A stretch of 64,000 nucleotides of DNA, taken from Streptomyces spirodelae (GTDB lineage: Bacteria; Actinomycetota; Actinomycetes; Streptomycetales; Streptomycetaceae). The number at the start of each line of letters is the position of its first letter. Position 1 is the stretch's first letter. A model generated the notes under the pieces. It ran no database searches. It saw only the letters and a list, made by a program, of their open reading frames with translations, and was not told where the DNA came from. The stretch lies in the NCBI RefSeq assembly GCF_017676385.1, contig NZ_JAFFZN010000031.1, positions 34,251 to 98,250 on the forward strand, written 5' to 3'. Positions 34,516-43,371 of the stretch are shown piece after piece. Position numbers and translations under genes: made by a program.

Positions 34516-34956
34516 GTGTCCGGTGGAGAAGTGGCCGGCCTCCTCGTGGCCGTCTTCTGGGCGATTCTGGTGTCGTTCCTCGCCGTTGTGCTGGTGAGGC
34601 TCGCGCAGACGCTCAAGGCGGCGACCAAGCTGGTGACAGGCGTGACGGAACAGGCGGTCCCCCTCCTGGGAGAGGCATCGGCGACCGTCCGTTCCGCGCA
34701 GACCCAGCTCGACCGCGTCGACGCCATCGCGACGGATGTCCAGGAGGTCACCTCCAACGCCTCCGCGCTCTCCTCCACCGTCTCGACCGCCTTCGGTGGC
34801 CCGCTCGTCAAGGTCGCGGCCTTCGGCTACGGCGTACGGCGGGCGCTGGGGCGGAAGGAGGCGCCTGAGGGCCGGAGCCGTGGTGGCCGCAAGGTCGTCG
34901 TCAGCCGCACCGTGCCCGCGGCGCGCCGCGGCGGCCGCAAGCGTGGAAGGGGCTGA
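34516..34956 (+). CDS. DUF948 domain-containing membrane protein
   Basis: Protein of 146 aa: N-terminal membrane segment (residues 7-28, GLLVAVFWAILVSFLAVVLV), then a helical region with heptad-like pattern (VTEQAVPLLGEASATVRSAQ and VDAIATDVQEVTSNASALSS), then a basic tail (AARRGGRKRGRG). This is the DUF948 layout, a family of unknown function found upstream of alaS in actinobacteria. GTG at 34516. Likely one operon with the next two genes. Confidence 0.85.
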   Translation: MSGGEVAGLLVAVFWAILVSFLAVVLVRLAQTLKAATKLVTGVTEQAVPLLGEASATVRSAQTQLDRVDAIATDVQEVTSNASALSSTVSTAFGGPLVKVAAFGYGVRRALGRKEAPEGRSRGGRKVVVSRTVPAARRGGRKRGRG

Positions 34957-34962
34957 GCGCAG

Positions 34963-35418
34963 ATGTTCCGCCGTGCCTTCTGGTTCACCACCGGCGCCGC
35001 CGCCGGTGTCTGGGCCACCACCAAGGTCCAGCGCAAGATCCGCAGCCTCACGCCCGACGCGCTGGCGCTGCGCGCCGCCGACAAGGCCGTCGAAGGCGGC
35101 AACCGGCTGCGCGAGTTCGCGCTCGACGTGCGCGCCGGCATGGTCCAGCGGGAGAGCGAACTCAAGGACGCGCTGGGCCTGTCGGCCGGGGAGGCCGAGA
35201 GGTTCCGGGAGCTGCCTGCCGCGCAGCCGGCCTCCGTCGCGCCGCAGCGCGGCAAGTCCCTCCCGCGCCAGCAGCGTCGCAAGCGGCAGCTCGGCGGCGC
35301 CCTGCGGCCTCAGGCGGGGAGGAACCCACAGGCTCCGCCGCGCGACCCGGACGGGCTGGACCACCAGGACCAGCCCCCCACCCCCAACCACCCGAACGAC
35401 CGGAATGAGGACCACTGA
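34963..35418 (+). CDS. Small conserved actinobacterial protein (DUF6167-like)
   Basis: Protein of 151 aa that starts MFRRAFWFTTGAAAGVWATTKVQ, a short glycine/alanine membrane-like segment, followed by an amphipathic helix (DALALRAADKAVEGGNRLRE) and a disordered Pro/Gln/Arg-rich tail. The family assignment is from memory and the function is unknown. Its stop overlaps the alaS start (TGATG), giving strong translational coupling to alaS. Confidence 0.8.
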   Translation: MFRRAFWFTTGAAAGVWATTKVQRKIRSLTPDALALRAADKAVEGGNRLREFALDVRAGMVQRESELKDALGLSAGEAERFRELPAAQPASVAPQRGKSLPRQQRRKRQLGGALRPQAGRNPQAPPRDPDGLDHQDQPPTPNHPNDRNEDH

Positions 35419-38093
35419 TGGAGTCGGCTGAAATCCGCCGCCGCTGGCTGCGCTTCTTCGAGGAGCGAGGGCACCACGTCGTGCCGTCGGCGTCGCTGAT
35501 CGCGGACGACCCGACGCTGCTGCTGGTCAACGCGGGCATGGTGCCCTTCAAGCCGTACTTCCTGGGCGAGACCACCCCGCCCTGGCCGCGGGCCACCAGC
35601 GTGCAGAAGTGTGTACGGACGCCGGACATCGAAGAGGTCGGCAAGACCACCCGGCACGGCACCTTCTTCCAGATGTGCGGCAACTTCTCCTTCGGCGACT
35701 ACTTCAAGGAGGGGGCCGCCAAGCTCGCCTGGGAGCTGCTGACCTCCTCGCAGGAGCAGGGCGGCTACGGACTGGACCCGGAGCGCCTGTGGATCACCGT
35801 CTACGAGCAGGACGACGAGGCGGAGCGGATCTGGAAGGACGTCGTCGGCGTGCCAGCCGAACGCATCCAGCGCCTGGGCATGGAGGAGAACTACTGGTCG
35901 ATGGGCGTGCCGGGCCCGTGCGGCCCCTGCTCGGAGATCAACTACGACCGTGGGCCCGAGTTCGGCCCCGAGGGCGGCCCCGCCGTCAACGACGAGCGGT
36001 ATGTGGAGCTGTGGAACCTGGTGTTCATGCAGTACGAGCGCGGCGAGGGCTCCACCAAGACCGACTTCGAGATCCTCGGCGAGCTGCCCAGCAAGAACAT
36101 CGACACCGGTCTCGGTCTCGAACGCCTGGCGATGGTCCTGCAGGGCGTGCACAACATGTACGAGATCGACACCTCGCGCGCCGTCATCGACAAGGCCACC
36201 GAGCTGACCGGCGTCGCCTACGGTGCCGCCGAGCACTCCGATGTCTCGCTCCGCGTCGTCTGCGACCACATCCGCACCTCCGTGATGCTCATCGGCGACG
36301 GCGTCACCCCCGGCAACGAGGGCCGCGGCTATGTGCTGCGCCGCATCATGCGCCGCGCCATCCGCAACATGCGCATCCTGGGCGCCACCGGGCCGGTGGC
36401 CGAGGAGCTGATCGACGTCGTCATCAAGACGATGGGACAGCAGTACCCCGAGCTGATCACCGACCGGAAGCGCATCGAGACCGTCGCGCTCGCCGAGGAG
36501 GCCGCCTTCCTCAAGACGCTGAAGGCCGGCACCAACATCCTCGACACCGCCGTCGCCGAGACCAAGAAGACCGGCAGCACCGTCCTGCCGGGCGACAGGG
36601 CCTTCCAGCTCCACGACACCTGGGGCTTCCCCATCGACCTCACCCTGGAGATGGCGGCCGAGCAGGGGCTGTCGGTGGACGAGCAGGGCTTCCGCCGGCT
36701 GATGAAGGAGCAGCGGGAGCGCGCCAAGGCCGACGCCAAGGCCAAGAAGACCGGCCACGCCGACCTGTCGGCCTACCGCGAGATCGCCGACACGGCCGGG
36801 GCCACCGACTTCACCGGCTACGGCGAGACCTCCGGCGAGGCCACCATCGTCGGGCTGCTGGTCGACGGCGTCTCCTCGCCTGCCGCCAGTGAGGGCGACG
36901 AGGTCGAGGTCGTCCTGGACCGCACCCCGTTCTACGCCGAGGGCGGTGGCCAGCTCGCCGACACCGGGCGCATCCGGCTGGAGGGCGGCGCCATCATCCA
37001 GGTCCGCGACGTGCAACAGCCGGTGCCCGGCGTCAGCGTGCACAAGGGCTCCGTCCAGGTCGGTGAGGTCACCGTCGGCGCGTCCGCCCATGCGCAGATC
37101 GACGGCGATCGCCGCCGCTCCATCGCCCGCGCTCACAGCGCCACCCACCTCACCCACCAGGCGCTGCGCGACGCGCTCGGCCCGACGGCAGCGCAGGCCG
37201 GCTCGGAGAACGCCCCCGGCCGCTTCCGCTTCGACTTCGGCTCGCCCACCGCCGTCCCCGGCACGGTGCTCACCGACGTCGAGCAGAAGATCAACGAGGT
37301 GCTCGCCAGGGAACTCGACGTGCACGCCGAGTACATGGGCATCGACGACGCCAGGAAGCAGGGCGCGCTGGCCGAGTTCGGCGAGAAGTACGGCCAGACC
37401 GTGCGTGTGGTGACCATCGGTGACTTCTCCAAGGAGCTGTGCGGCGGCACGCACGTGCACAACACGGCGCAGCTCGGCCTGGTCAAGCTGCTGGGCGAGT
37501 CCTCCATCGGCTCGGGCGTGCGCCGCGTCGAGGCCCTGGTGGGCGTGGATGCCTACAAGTTCCTCGCCCGCGAGCACACCGTTGTCTCGCAGCTGACCGA
37601 GCTGGTCAAGGGCCGCGCCGAGGAGCTGCCCGAGCGGATCTCCGGGGTGCTGACCCGGCTCAAGGACGCCGAGAAGGAGATCGAGCGGTTCCGGGCCGAG
37701 AAGGTCCTCCAGGCCGCCGCCGGGATCGCCCAGAACGCCAAGGACGTGCGCGGTATCGCGCTGGCCGCGGCCCGGGTGCCGGACGGCACGACGGCCGACG
37801 ACCTGCGCACCCTGGTGCTGGACGTACGCCAGCGGCTCGGCAGCCGTCCGGCGGTCGTGGCGCTGTTCGCCGTCACGGGCGGGCGTCCGCTCACGGTGAT
37901 CGCCACCAACGAGGGCGCCAGGGAAGCCGGGCTGCGCGCCGGTGACCTGGTGCGCACGGCGGCCAAGACGCTCGGTGGCGGTGGCGGCGGCAAGCCGGAC
38001 GTCGCCCAGGGCGGCGGCCAGAACCCGGAGGCCGTGGACGACGCCGTGGCCGCGGTGGAGCGCCTGGTCGCCGACGCCGGGGGCAACGCCTGA
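35418..38093 (+). CDS. alaS: Alanine-tRNA ligase
   Basis: Charges tRNA-Ala and edits mischarged Ser/Gly. The 891-aa protein has the full layout: class II catalytic core at the N-terminus (VNAGMVPFKPYFLGE, HGTFFQMCGNFSFGDYFKEG), editing domain with HSATH (H573, H577) and CGGTH (C675, H679), and a C-terminal oligomerisation domain with a Gly-rich GGGGGKPDVAQGGG stretch. Start overlaps the upstream stop, and the stop overlaps ruvX (TGATG). Confidence 0.98.
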   Translation: MESAEIRRRWLRFFEERGHHVVPSASLIADDPTLLLVNAGMVPFKPYFLGETTPPWPRATSVQKCVRTPDIEEVGKTTRHGTFFQMCGNFSFGDYFKEGAAKLAWELLTSSQEQGGYGLDPERLWITVYEQDDEAERIWKDVVGVPAERIQRLGMEENYWSMGVPGPCGPCSEINYDRGPEFGPEGGPAVNDERYVELWNLVFMQYERGEGSTKTDFEILGELPSKNIDTGLGLERLAMVLQGVHNMYEIDTSRAVIDKATELTGVAYGAAEHSDVSLRVVCDHIRTSVMLIGDGVTPGNEGRGYVLRRIMRRAIRNMRILGATGPVAEELIDVVIKTMGQQYPELITDRKRIETVALAEEAAFLKTLKAGTNILDTAVAETKKTGSTVLPGDRAFQLHDTWGFPIDLTLEMAAEQGLSVDEQGFRRLMKEQRERAKADAKAKKTGHADLSAYREIADTAGATDFTGYGETSGEATIVGLLVDGVSSPAASEGDEVEVVLDRTPFYAEGGGQLADTGRIRLEGGAIIQVRDVQQPVPGVSVHKGSVQVGEVTVGASAHAQIDGDRRRSIARAHSATHLTHQALRDALGPTAAQAGSENAPGRFRFDFGSPTAVPGTVLTDVEQKINEVLARELDVHAEYMGIDDARKQGALAEFGEKYGQTVRVVTIGDFSKELCGGTHVHNTAQLGLVKLLGESSIGSGVRRVEALVGVDAYKFLAREHTVVSQLTELVKGRAEELPERISGVLTRLKDAEKEIERFRAEKVLQAAAGIAQNAKDVRGIALAAARVPDGTTADDLRTLVLDVRQRLGSRPAVVALFAVTGGRPLTVIATNEGAREAGLRAGDLVRTAAKTLGGGGGGKPDVAQGGGQNPEAVDDAVAAVERLVADAGGNA

Positions 38094-38608
38094 TGGTCCC
38101 CGACGACGCCGCGGCCGGGGAGGACGCCGAAGGCCCGGAGTCCTTCCGGCGCGGCAGGCGCCTCGCAGTCGACGTCGGAGACGCCCGGATCGGGGTCGCG
38201 AGCAGCGACCCCGACGGGCTGCTGGCCACCCCGGTGGAGACGGTGCCGGGGCGTGACGTCCCGGCGGCCCAGCGTCGGCTGAGGGCGCTGGTGGAGGAGT
38301 ACGAGCCGTTGGAGGTCGTCGTCGGACTGCCTCGCTCGCTCAGCGGCGGGGAGGGGCCGGCGGCGGCCAAGGTCCGCGAGTTCGCTCAGCAGTTGGCGAA
38401 AAACATCACACCTGTTCTGGTCAGACTCGTCGACGAACGGATGTCGACGGTCACCGCGGCGCAGGGGATGCGGGCCTCGGGAGTCAGTTCCAAAAAGGGA
38501 CGTTCACGTATCGACCAGGCGGCCGCAGTGGTGATCCTGCAGAGTGCGCTGGACACGGAGCACACCTCGGGCCGTCCCCCCGGCCATTGCGTCGAGGTGG
38601 TTGTCTGA
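38093..38608 (+). CDS. ruvX: Putative pre-16S rRNA nuclease (YqgF/RuvX)
   Basis: RNase H-fold endonuclease thought to trim the 5' end of 16S rRNA; also named Holliday junction resolvase-like RuvX. The 171-aa protein has LAVDVGDARIGVASSDPDG, VVVGLPRSLSG and VRLVDERMSTVTA, and ends GRSRIDQAAAVVILQSAL, carrying the four acidic positions of the family. An N-terminal extension of about 20 residues is acidic. Conserved between alaS and mltG in actinobacteria. Confidence 0.93.
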   Translation: MVPDDAAAGEDAEGPESFRRGRRLAVDVGDARIGVASSDPDGLLATPVETVPGRDVPAAQRRLRALVEEYEPLEVVVGLPRSLSGGEGPAAAKVREFAQQLAKNITPVLVRLVDERMSTVTAAQGMRASGVSSKKGRSRIDQAAAVVILQSALDTEHTSGRPPGHCVEVVV

Positions 38609-38750
38609 TCGCTGTACGGTAACGTTCCGCGCGACACGGCAGCCGTCGACGCACCTGCGTGACGCACGCGTACGGGACCCGCCCGGTGCGGGGCTCCGGC
38701 GGGGCGTCCGGCGCGTCACCGGCTGCCGCTCTCGCGTCGCAAGGGGATCG

Positions 38751-40637
38751 ATGACTGACTATGGCCAGGGACATGGCTCCCAACCGTGGCACCCTGACGA
38801 CCCCCTCTACGGGGACCAGGAGTGGGACGGTGGCCGGCAGCCCGAATATCAGGGTGGCTGGAACCAGGCTCCCCAGCAGGGGGAGTATTCCGGCCACCCC
38901 GGCCCCCAGCAGTACGCGGAACAGCAGTACCGGCAGCAGCACTACCCGGACCCGCAGCAGCAGTACGCGCAGGGTGGCTGGGACGGCACCCAGCAGGCAG
39001 CGCCGGGCGCCTACTACGACCCGTCGTACGCCGCGCAGCCGCACGCCGGAGGGCAAGCCGACCCGTACGGCACCGGCCAGTACCCCACAGCCGACCACCA
39101 CACGGGCGAGTACCCCACCGGGGAGTACGGCACGGGCGAGTACCCGACAGGGGAGTACCACACCGGCGAGTACCCGAGCGGGAACTACAGCACCGGCGAG
39201 TACGCCACGGGTCAGCAGTACATGCAGCACCCCAGCGGTGAGTACAGCACCGGGGAGTACCCCAGCGGCGAGTACCCCGGCGGCGGGTACGGGACGGGCG
39301 AGTACCCCGCCGTGGGGTACGGCACCGGCGAGTACCCCACCGGGGAACATCCGGGCCCGTACGCCCAGCAGGGCGGCTATCCGGCGCAGCCCTCCCAGCC
39401 GCACCCGTCGCAGCAGCAGGCGGTGCCCCGGCCCCGGCAGGAGCCCGAGCCGACGGCCGACCCGGAGACCGGCTGGGACCCCGGGCCCGACCAGGGCGAA
39501 CACGCCTTCTTCCAGGACCGCGACGGCGACGACGAGCTGTACGAGGACGACTACGACGACTACGGCGAGGACGAGGACCGCCGACGCCGAGGGCGCGGGG
39601 GCAGAACCAAGCGCGGGCGCGGCTGCGGGCTGGTCATCACGGCGGCCCTGGTGGCCGGGGTGAGCGTCGTCGGATACGTGGGCTACGACTTCTACCAGAC
39701 CCACTTCGGCCCGGCGCCCGACTACGCGGGCGACGGCACCGGCGAGGTGATGGTCGACATCCCCGAGGGCGCCTCGCTCGCCGAGATGGGAGCGGTGCTG
39801 GAGAAGGAGGGCGTGGTCAAGAGCCCAGGCGCCTTCGTCGAGGCGGCCGGCAGCAATCAGAAGGCGCGGAGCATCCAGGCCGGCACCTACACGCTGCGCA
39901 AGAAGATGTCCGGCGCCAGCGCCGTCGAGATGATGCTCGACCCGGCCAGCCAGAACGGCCTCATCGTGGCCGAGGGCTGGCGCGCCACCAAGGTCTACGC
40001 GGAGATCGACAAGAAGCTCGACGTCGCCAAGGGCACGACGAAGAAGGTCGCCGAATCCGGTGATCTGGGCCTTCCCAAGTGGGCACACGGCAAGCCGGAA
40101 GGTTTCCTCTTCCCCTCCAAGTACAGCGTCAGCAAGAAGAGCAAGCCGCTCGACGTGCTGCGGCAGATGGTCAAGCGGGCCGAGTCCGAGTACGCCAAGG
40201 CGGGTCTGGAGCAGAAGGCCAAGAGCATCGGCAAGACGCCGGAGCAGATCATCACCATCGCCTCCCTCGTACAGGCGGAGGCGCAGCAGGACGACGAGTT
40301 CGGCAAGGTCTCCCGCGTCATCTACAACCGGCTCGAGAAGGACATGCGGCTCGGCTTCGACTCCACCATCAACTACGCGATGGGCCGCTCCACGCTGAAC
40401 ACCTCGGTCGCCGACACCAAGTACCCCTCGCCGTACAACACCTATCTGCACAAGGGGCTCCCGCCCGGCCCCATCGGCAACCCGGGCCACCAGGCGATAG
40501 AAGCGGCACTCAAGCCGACCAAGGGCGACTGGCTGTTCTTCGTCACGGTGAAACCGGGCGACACCCGGTTCACCGACGATGCGCACGAACACCAGAAGAA
40601 TGTCGAAGACTTCAACAAGGAACAGCGCAAGAAGTAA
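38751..40637 (+). CDS. mltG: Endolytic transglycosylase MltG with long repeat-rich cytoplasmic tail
   Basis: Cleaves nascent peptidoglycan strands at the membrane. The 628-aa protein has a Gln/Tyr/Gly-rich N-terminus, a stretch of GEY-type repeats at about residues 116-201 (TGEYPTGEYGTGEYPTGEY and so on), an acidic block, one membrane segment near 291-313 (CGLVITAALVAGVSVVGYVG), then LysM-like and YceG/MltG domains. Glu510 in SLVQAEAQ aligns with the catalytic Glu218 of E. coli MltG. The ATG at 38751 has AAGGGGATCG just upstream. E. coli MltG is 340 aa, so nearly half of this protein is an added cytoplasmic tail. Confidence 0.94.
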   Translation: MTDYGQGHGSQPWHPDDPLYGDQEWDGGRQPEYQGGWNQAPQQGEYSGHPGPQQYAEQQYRQQHYPDPQQQYAQGGWDGTQQAAPGAYYDPSYAAQPHAGGQADPYGTGQYPTADHHTGEYPTGEYGTGEYPTGEYHTGEYPSGNYSTGEYATGQQYMQHPSGEYSTGEYPSGEYPGGGYGTGEYPAVGYGTGEYPTGEHPGPYAQQGGYPAQPSQPHPSQQQAVPRPRQEPEPTADPETGWDPGPDQGEHAFFQDRDGDDELYEDDYDDYGEDEDRRRRGRGGRTKRGRGCGLVITAALVAGVSVVGYVGYDFYQTHFGPAPDYAGDGTGEVMVDIPEGASLAEMGAVLEKEGVVKSPGAFVEAAGSNQKARSIQAGTYTLRKKMSGASAVEMMLDPASQNGLIVAEGWRATKVYAEIDKKLDVAKGTTKKVAESGDLGLPKWAHGKPEGFLFPSKYSVSKKSKPLDVLRQMVKRAESEYAKAGLEQKAKSIGKTPEQIITIASLVQAEAQQDDEFGKVSRVIYNRLEKDMRLGFDSTINYAMGRSTLNTSVADTKYPSPYNTYLHKGLPPGPIGNPGHQAIEAALKPTKGDWLFFVTVKPGDTRFTDDAHEHQKNVEDFNKEQRKK

Positions 40638-40652
40638 GGAGCACGGCGGCTG

Positions 40653-41510
40653 ATGCCCACCACTTCCTCGCACGAGGCCAGGCGTGCCGCCGTCCTCGGC
40701 TCGCCGGTCGCGCACTCCCTCTCCCCGGTGCTGCACCGGGCCGCCTACGCCGAACTCGGCCTCGACGGCTGGACCTACGACCGCTACGACGTGGACGAAC
40801 AGGGCATCGCGGGCTTTCTGTCCGGACTGGACGAGCCGGAGCCCGGTGCCCGGCGGTGGGCGGGGCTCTCCCTCACCATGCCGCTGAAGCGTGCCGTCAT
40901 CCCCCTGCTGGACGAGATCACCGTCACGGCCGCCTCCGTGGAGGCCGTCAACACGGTGCTCTTCAGCGACGACGGGCGCCGCACCGGGGACAACACCGAC
41001 ATCCCCGGCATGGTCGCCGCACTGGAGGAGCGCGGCATCCGCTCGGTCGAGAGCGCCACCGTGCTGGGAGCCGGGGCCACGGCGTCCTCCGCGCTGGCAG
41101 CCCTCGCCCGGATCTGCGAGGGAGAGGTCACCGCCTACGTACGGAGCGAGGAGCGGGCCCGGGAGATGCGGGGATGGGGGGAGCGGCTCGGGGTCGCCGT
41201 GCGGACGGCCGACTGGGCCCGGGCAGCCGAAGGGCTGCGGGCGCCGCTCGTCATCTCCACCACGCCCGCAGGCGCCACCGACGGGCTCGCCCAGGCCGTG
41301 CCCGCCTCGGGCGGCACCCTCTTCGACGTCCTGTACGACCCGTGGCCGACCGCGCTGGCCGGAGCCTGGAGAGGCGCTGTCATCGGCGGCCTCGATCTGC
41401 TGGTGCACCAGGCGGTGCTCCAGGTGGAGCTGATGACAGGGCGCGGCCCAGCACCGCTGGCCGCCATGCGGGCCGCGGGAGAGGCCGAACTGCGGGCCCG
41501 CGCCGCGTGA
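40653..41510 (+). CDS. aroE: Shikimate dehydrogenase
   Basis: Reduces 3-dehydroshikimate to shikimate with NADPH. The 285-aa protein has the substrate-binding GSPVAHSLSPVLHRAAY, the catalytic Lys in TMPLKRAVI, GDNTDIPG, the nucleotide-binding VLGAGATASSALAA and C-terminal GLDLLVHQAVLQVELMTG. First gene of the aroE-aroC-aroK-aroB run, 15 bp after mltG. Confidence 0.95.
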   Translation: MPTTSSHEARRAAVLGSPVAHSLSPVLHRAAYAELGLDGWTYDRYDVDEQGIAGFLSGLDEPEPGARRWAGLSLTMPLKRAVIPLLDEITVTAASVEAVNTVLFSDDGRRTGDNTDIPGMVAALEERGIRSVESATVLGAGATASSALAALARICEGEVTAYVRSEERAREMRGWGERLGVAVRTADWARAAEGLRAPLVISTTPAGATDGLAQAVPASGGTLFDVLYDPWPTALAGAWRGAVIGGLDLLVHQAVLQVELMTGRGPAPLAAMRAAGEAELRARAA

Positions 41511-41656
41511 GCCGGCGCGCCGTCCGACCGGCGCGCCGCCCACATTCCGAGACGGAGACGGCTCGGGGAAAGGCTCCTCCCGGCGGCATGGGAGGATCGG
41601 TCCCAGGAAAACCCCAGGAAGTGGGACGGGCCGCGAAGCGGCCGAGAGGAGCACCG

Positions 41657-42841
41657 TTGAGCAGGTTGCGCTGGCTGACCGCGGGGGAGTCGCACGGCCC
41701 CGCACTCGTGGCGACCCTGGAGGGCCTCGCCTCCGGAGTGCCGGTGACCACCGACATGGTCGCCGACGAGCTGGCCCGCCGCCGCCTCGGCTACGGCCGC
41801 GGCGCCCGGATGAAGTTCGAGCGCGACGAGGTCACCTTCCTCGGCGGCGTACGCCACGGACGCACCCTCGGCTCCCCGGTCGCCATCATGGTCGGCAACA
41901 CCGAGTGGCCCAAATGGGAGCAGGTCATGGCGGCCGACCCGGTCGACCCCGCCGAGCTGGAGCAGCTGGCCCGCAACGCCCCCCTCACCCGGCCCCGCCC
42001 AGGCCACGCCGACCTCGCCGGTATGCAGAAGTACGGCTTCGACGAGGCCCGCCCGGTGCTGGAGCGCGCCTCGGCGCGGGAGACCGCCGCACGTGTCGCG
42101 CTCGGCACCGTCGCACGCTCCTTCCTCAAGGAGACCGCCGGTATCGAGATCGTCTCCCACGTGGTCGAGCTGGGCGCGGCGAAGGCGCCGTACGGTTCGG
42201 TCCCGGAGCCCGGCGATGTGGCGCGGCTGGACGCCGACCCGGTGCGCTGCCTGGACGCCGAGGCGAGCGAGGCGATGGTCGCCGAGATCGACCAGGCCCA
42301 CAAGGACGGCGACACCCTCGGCGGCGTCGTCGAGGTCGTCGCACACGGGGTGCCGGTCGGGCTCGGCTCCCATGTGCACTGGGACCGGCGGCTGGACTCC
42401 CGGCTGGCCGGGGCGCTCATGGGCATCCAGGCCATCAAGGGCGTGGAGCTGGGCGACGGCTTCGGCCTCGCCCGGGTGCCGGGCTCACAGGCCCACGACG
42501 AGATCCTGCCGACCCCGGACGGCCTCCGCCGCGCCTCCGGGCGCAGCGGCGGCACCGAGGGCGGGCTGTCCACCGGCGAGCTGCTGCGGGTGCGCGCCGC
42601 GATGAAGCCGATCGCCACCGTGCCGCGCGCCCTGGCCACCGTCGACGTCCGCACCGGCGAGGCCGACAAGGCCCACCACCAGCGCTCCGACGTGTGCGCC
42701 GTGCCCGCTGCCGGGATCGTCGCCGAGGCGATGGTCGCACTGGTGCTGGCGGACGCGGTGGCCGAGAAGTTCGGCGGGGACAGCGTCGCCGAGACCCGGC
42801 GCAACGTCCGCGGCTTCCTGGACAACCTGGAGATCAAGTGA
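41657..42841 (+). CDS. aroC: Chorismate synthase
   Basis: Converts EPSP to chorismate with reduced FMN. The 394-aa protein starts MSRLRWLTAGESHGPALVA and contains GYGRGARMKFERD, GHADLAGMQKYGF, RASARETAARVA and the C-terminal KAHHQRSDVCAVPA. The TTG at 41657 is supported by GAGAGGAG five bases upstream and by the family N-terminus; the reading frame stays open far upstream but without homology. The stop overlaps the aroK start (GTGA). Confidence 0.97.
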   Translation: MSRLRWLTAGESHGPALVATLEGLASGVPVTTDMVADELARRRLGYGRGARMKFERDEVTFLGGVRHGRTLGSPVAIMVGNTEWPKWEQVMAADPVDPAELEQLARNAPLTRPRPGHADLAGMQKYGFDEARPVLERASARETAARVALGTVARSFLKETAGIEIVSHVVELGAAKAPYGSVPEPGDVARLDADPVRCLDAEASEAMVAEIDQAHKDGDTLGGVVEVVAHGVPVGLGSHVHWDRRLDSRLAGALMGIQAIKGVELGDGFGLARVPGSQAHDEILPTPDGLRRASGRSGGTEGGLSTGELLRVRAAMKPIATVPRALATVDVRTGEADKAHHQRSDVCAVPAAGIVAEAMVALVLADAVAEKFGGDSVAETRRNVRGFLDNLEIK

Positions 42842-43371
42842 CCGGGCCCGTCGTCGTGCTCGTCGGCCCGATGGGGGTCGGTAAGTCGACCGTCGGTGCG
42901 ATCCTGGCCGAGCGGCTCGGGGTGACCTGCCGCGACACCGACCAGGACATCGTGGAGCAGGCGGGCAAGCCCATCTCGGAGATCTTCCTGGACGAGGGGG
43001 AACCGCACTTCCGCGAGCTGGAACGGGCAGCCGTCCGCAGGGCGCTGGCCGAGCACACGGGCGTGCTCGCGCTGGGCGGCGGCGCCGTTCTGGCCGAGGA
43101 GACCAGGGAACTGCTGGCCGGACACCCGGTCGTCTTCCTGGAGATGGGGGTGACGGAGGCCGTCAAGCGCGTCGGACTGGACGCCCCGCGCCCGCTGCTC
43201 GTCATCAACCCGCGCCAGCAGTGGCGCAAGCTGATGGAGGAGCGCAGGCCGCTCTACACCGAGGTGGCCCGCGCCGTCGTCAGCACCGAGGACCGCACCC
43301 CCGACGAGGTCGCCGACGAGATCCTCGCCGCCCTTCAGCCACCGTCCACCCAGCCGGAGAAACAGCAATGA
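42838..43371 (+). CDS. aroK: Shikimate kinase
   Basis: Phosphorylates shikimate with ATP. The 177-aa P-loop kinase has GPMGVGKSTVG at residues 9-19, DTDQDIVEQAGKPISEIF (shikimate-binding DxD region), FRELE, and GGGAVLAEETR. GTG at 42838 overlapping aroC; stop overlaps the aroB ATG (ATGA). Confidence 0.96.
   Translation: MTGPVVVLVGPMGVGKSTVGAILAERLGVTCRDTDQDIVEQAGKPISEIFLDEGEPHFRELERAAVRRALAEHTGVLALGGGAVLAEETRELLAGHPVVFLEMGVTEAVKRVGLDAPRPLLVINPRQQWRKLMEERRPLYTEVARAVVSTEDRTPDEVADEILAALQPPSTQPEKQQ

Noticed and set aside
39100..39357. CRISPR-like regular repeats in the mltG region.
   Set aside because: The short repeats are in frame, encode GEY units and have no spacers, so they are protein repeats.
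38484..41705. A 1073-codon open frame on the minus strand across ruvX-mltG-aroE.
   Set aside because: It is the antisense of the mltG repeats and neighbours; composition is Gly/Val/Leu/Arg without domain signs, and plus-strand genes are certain.
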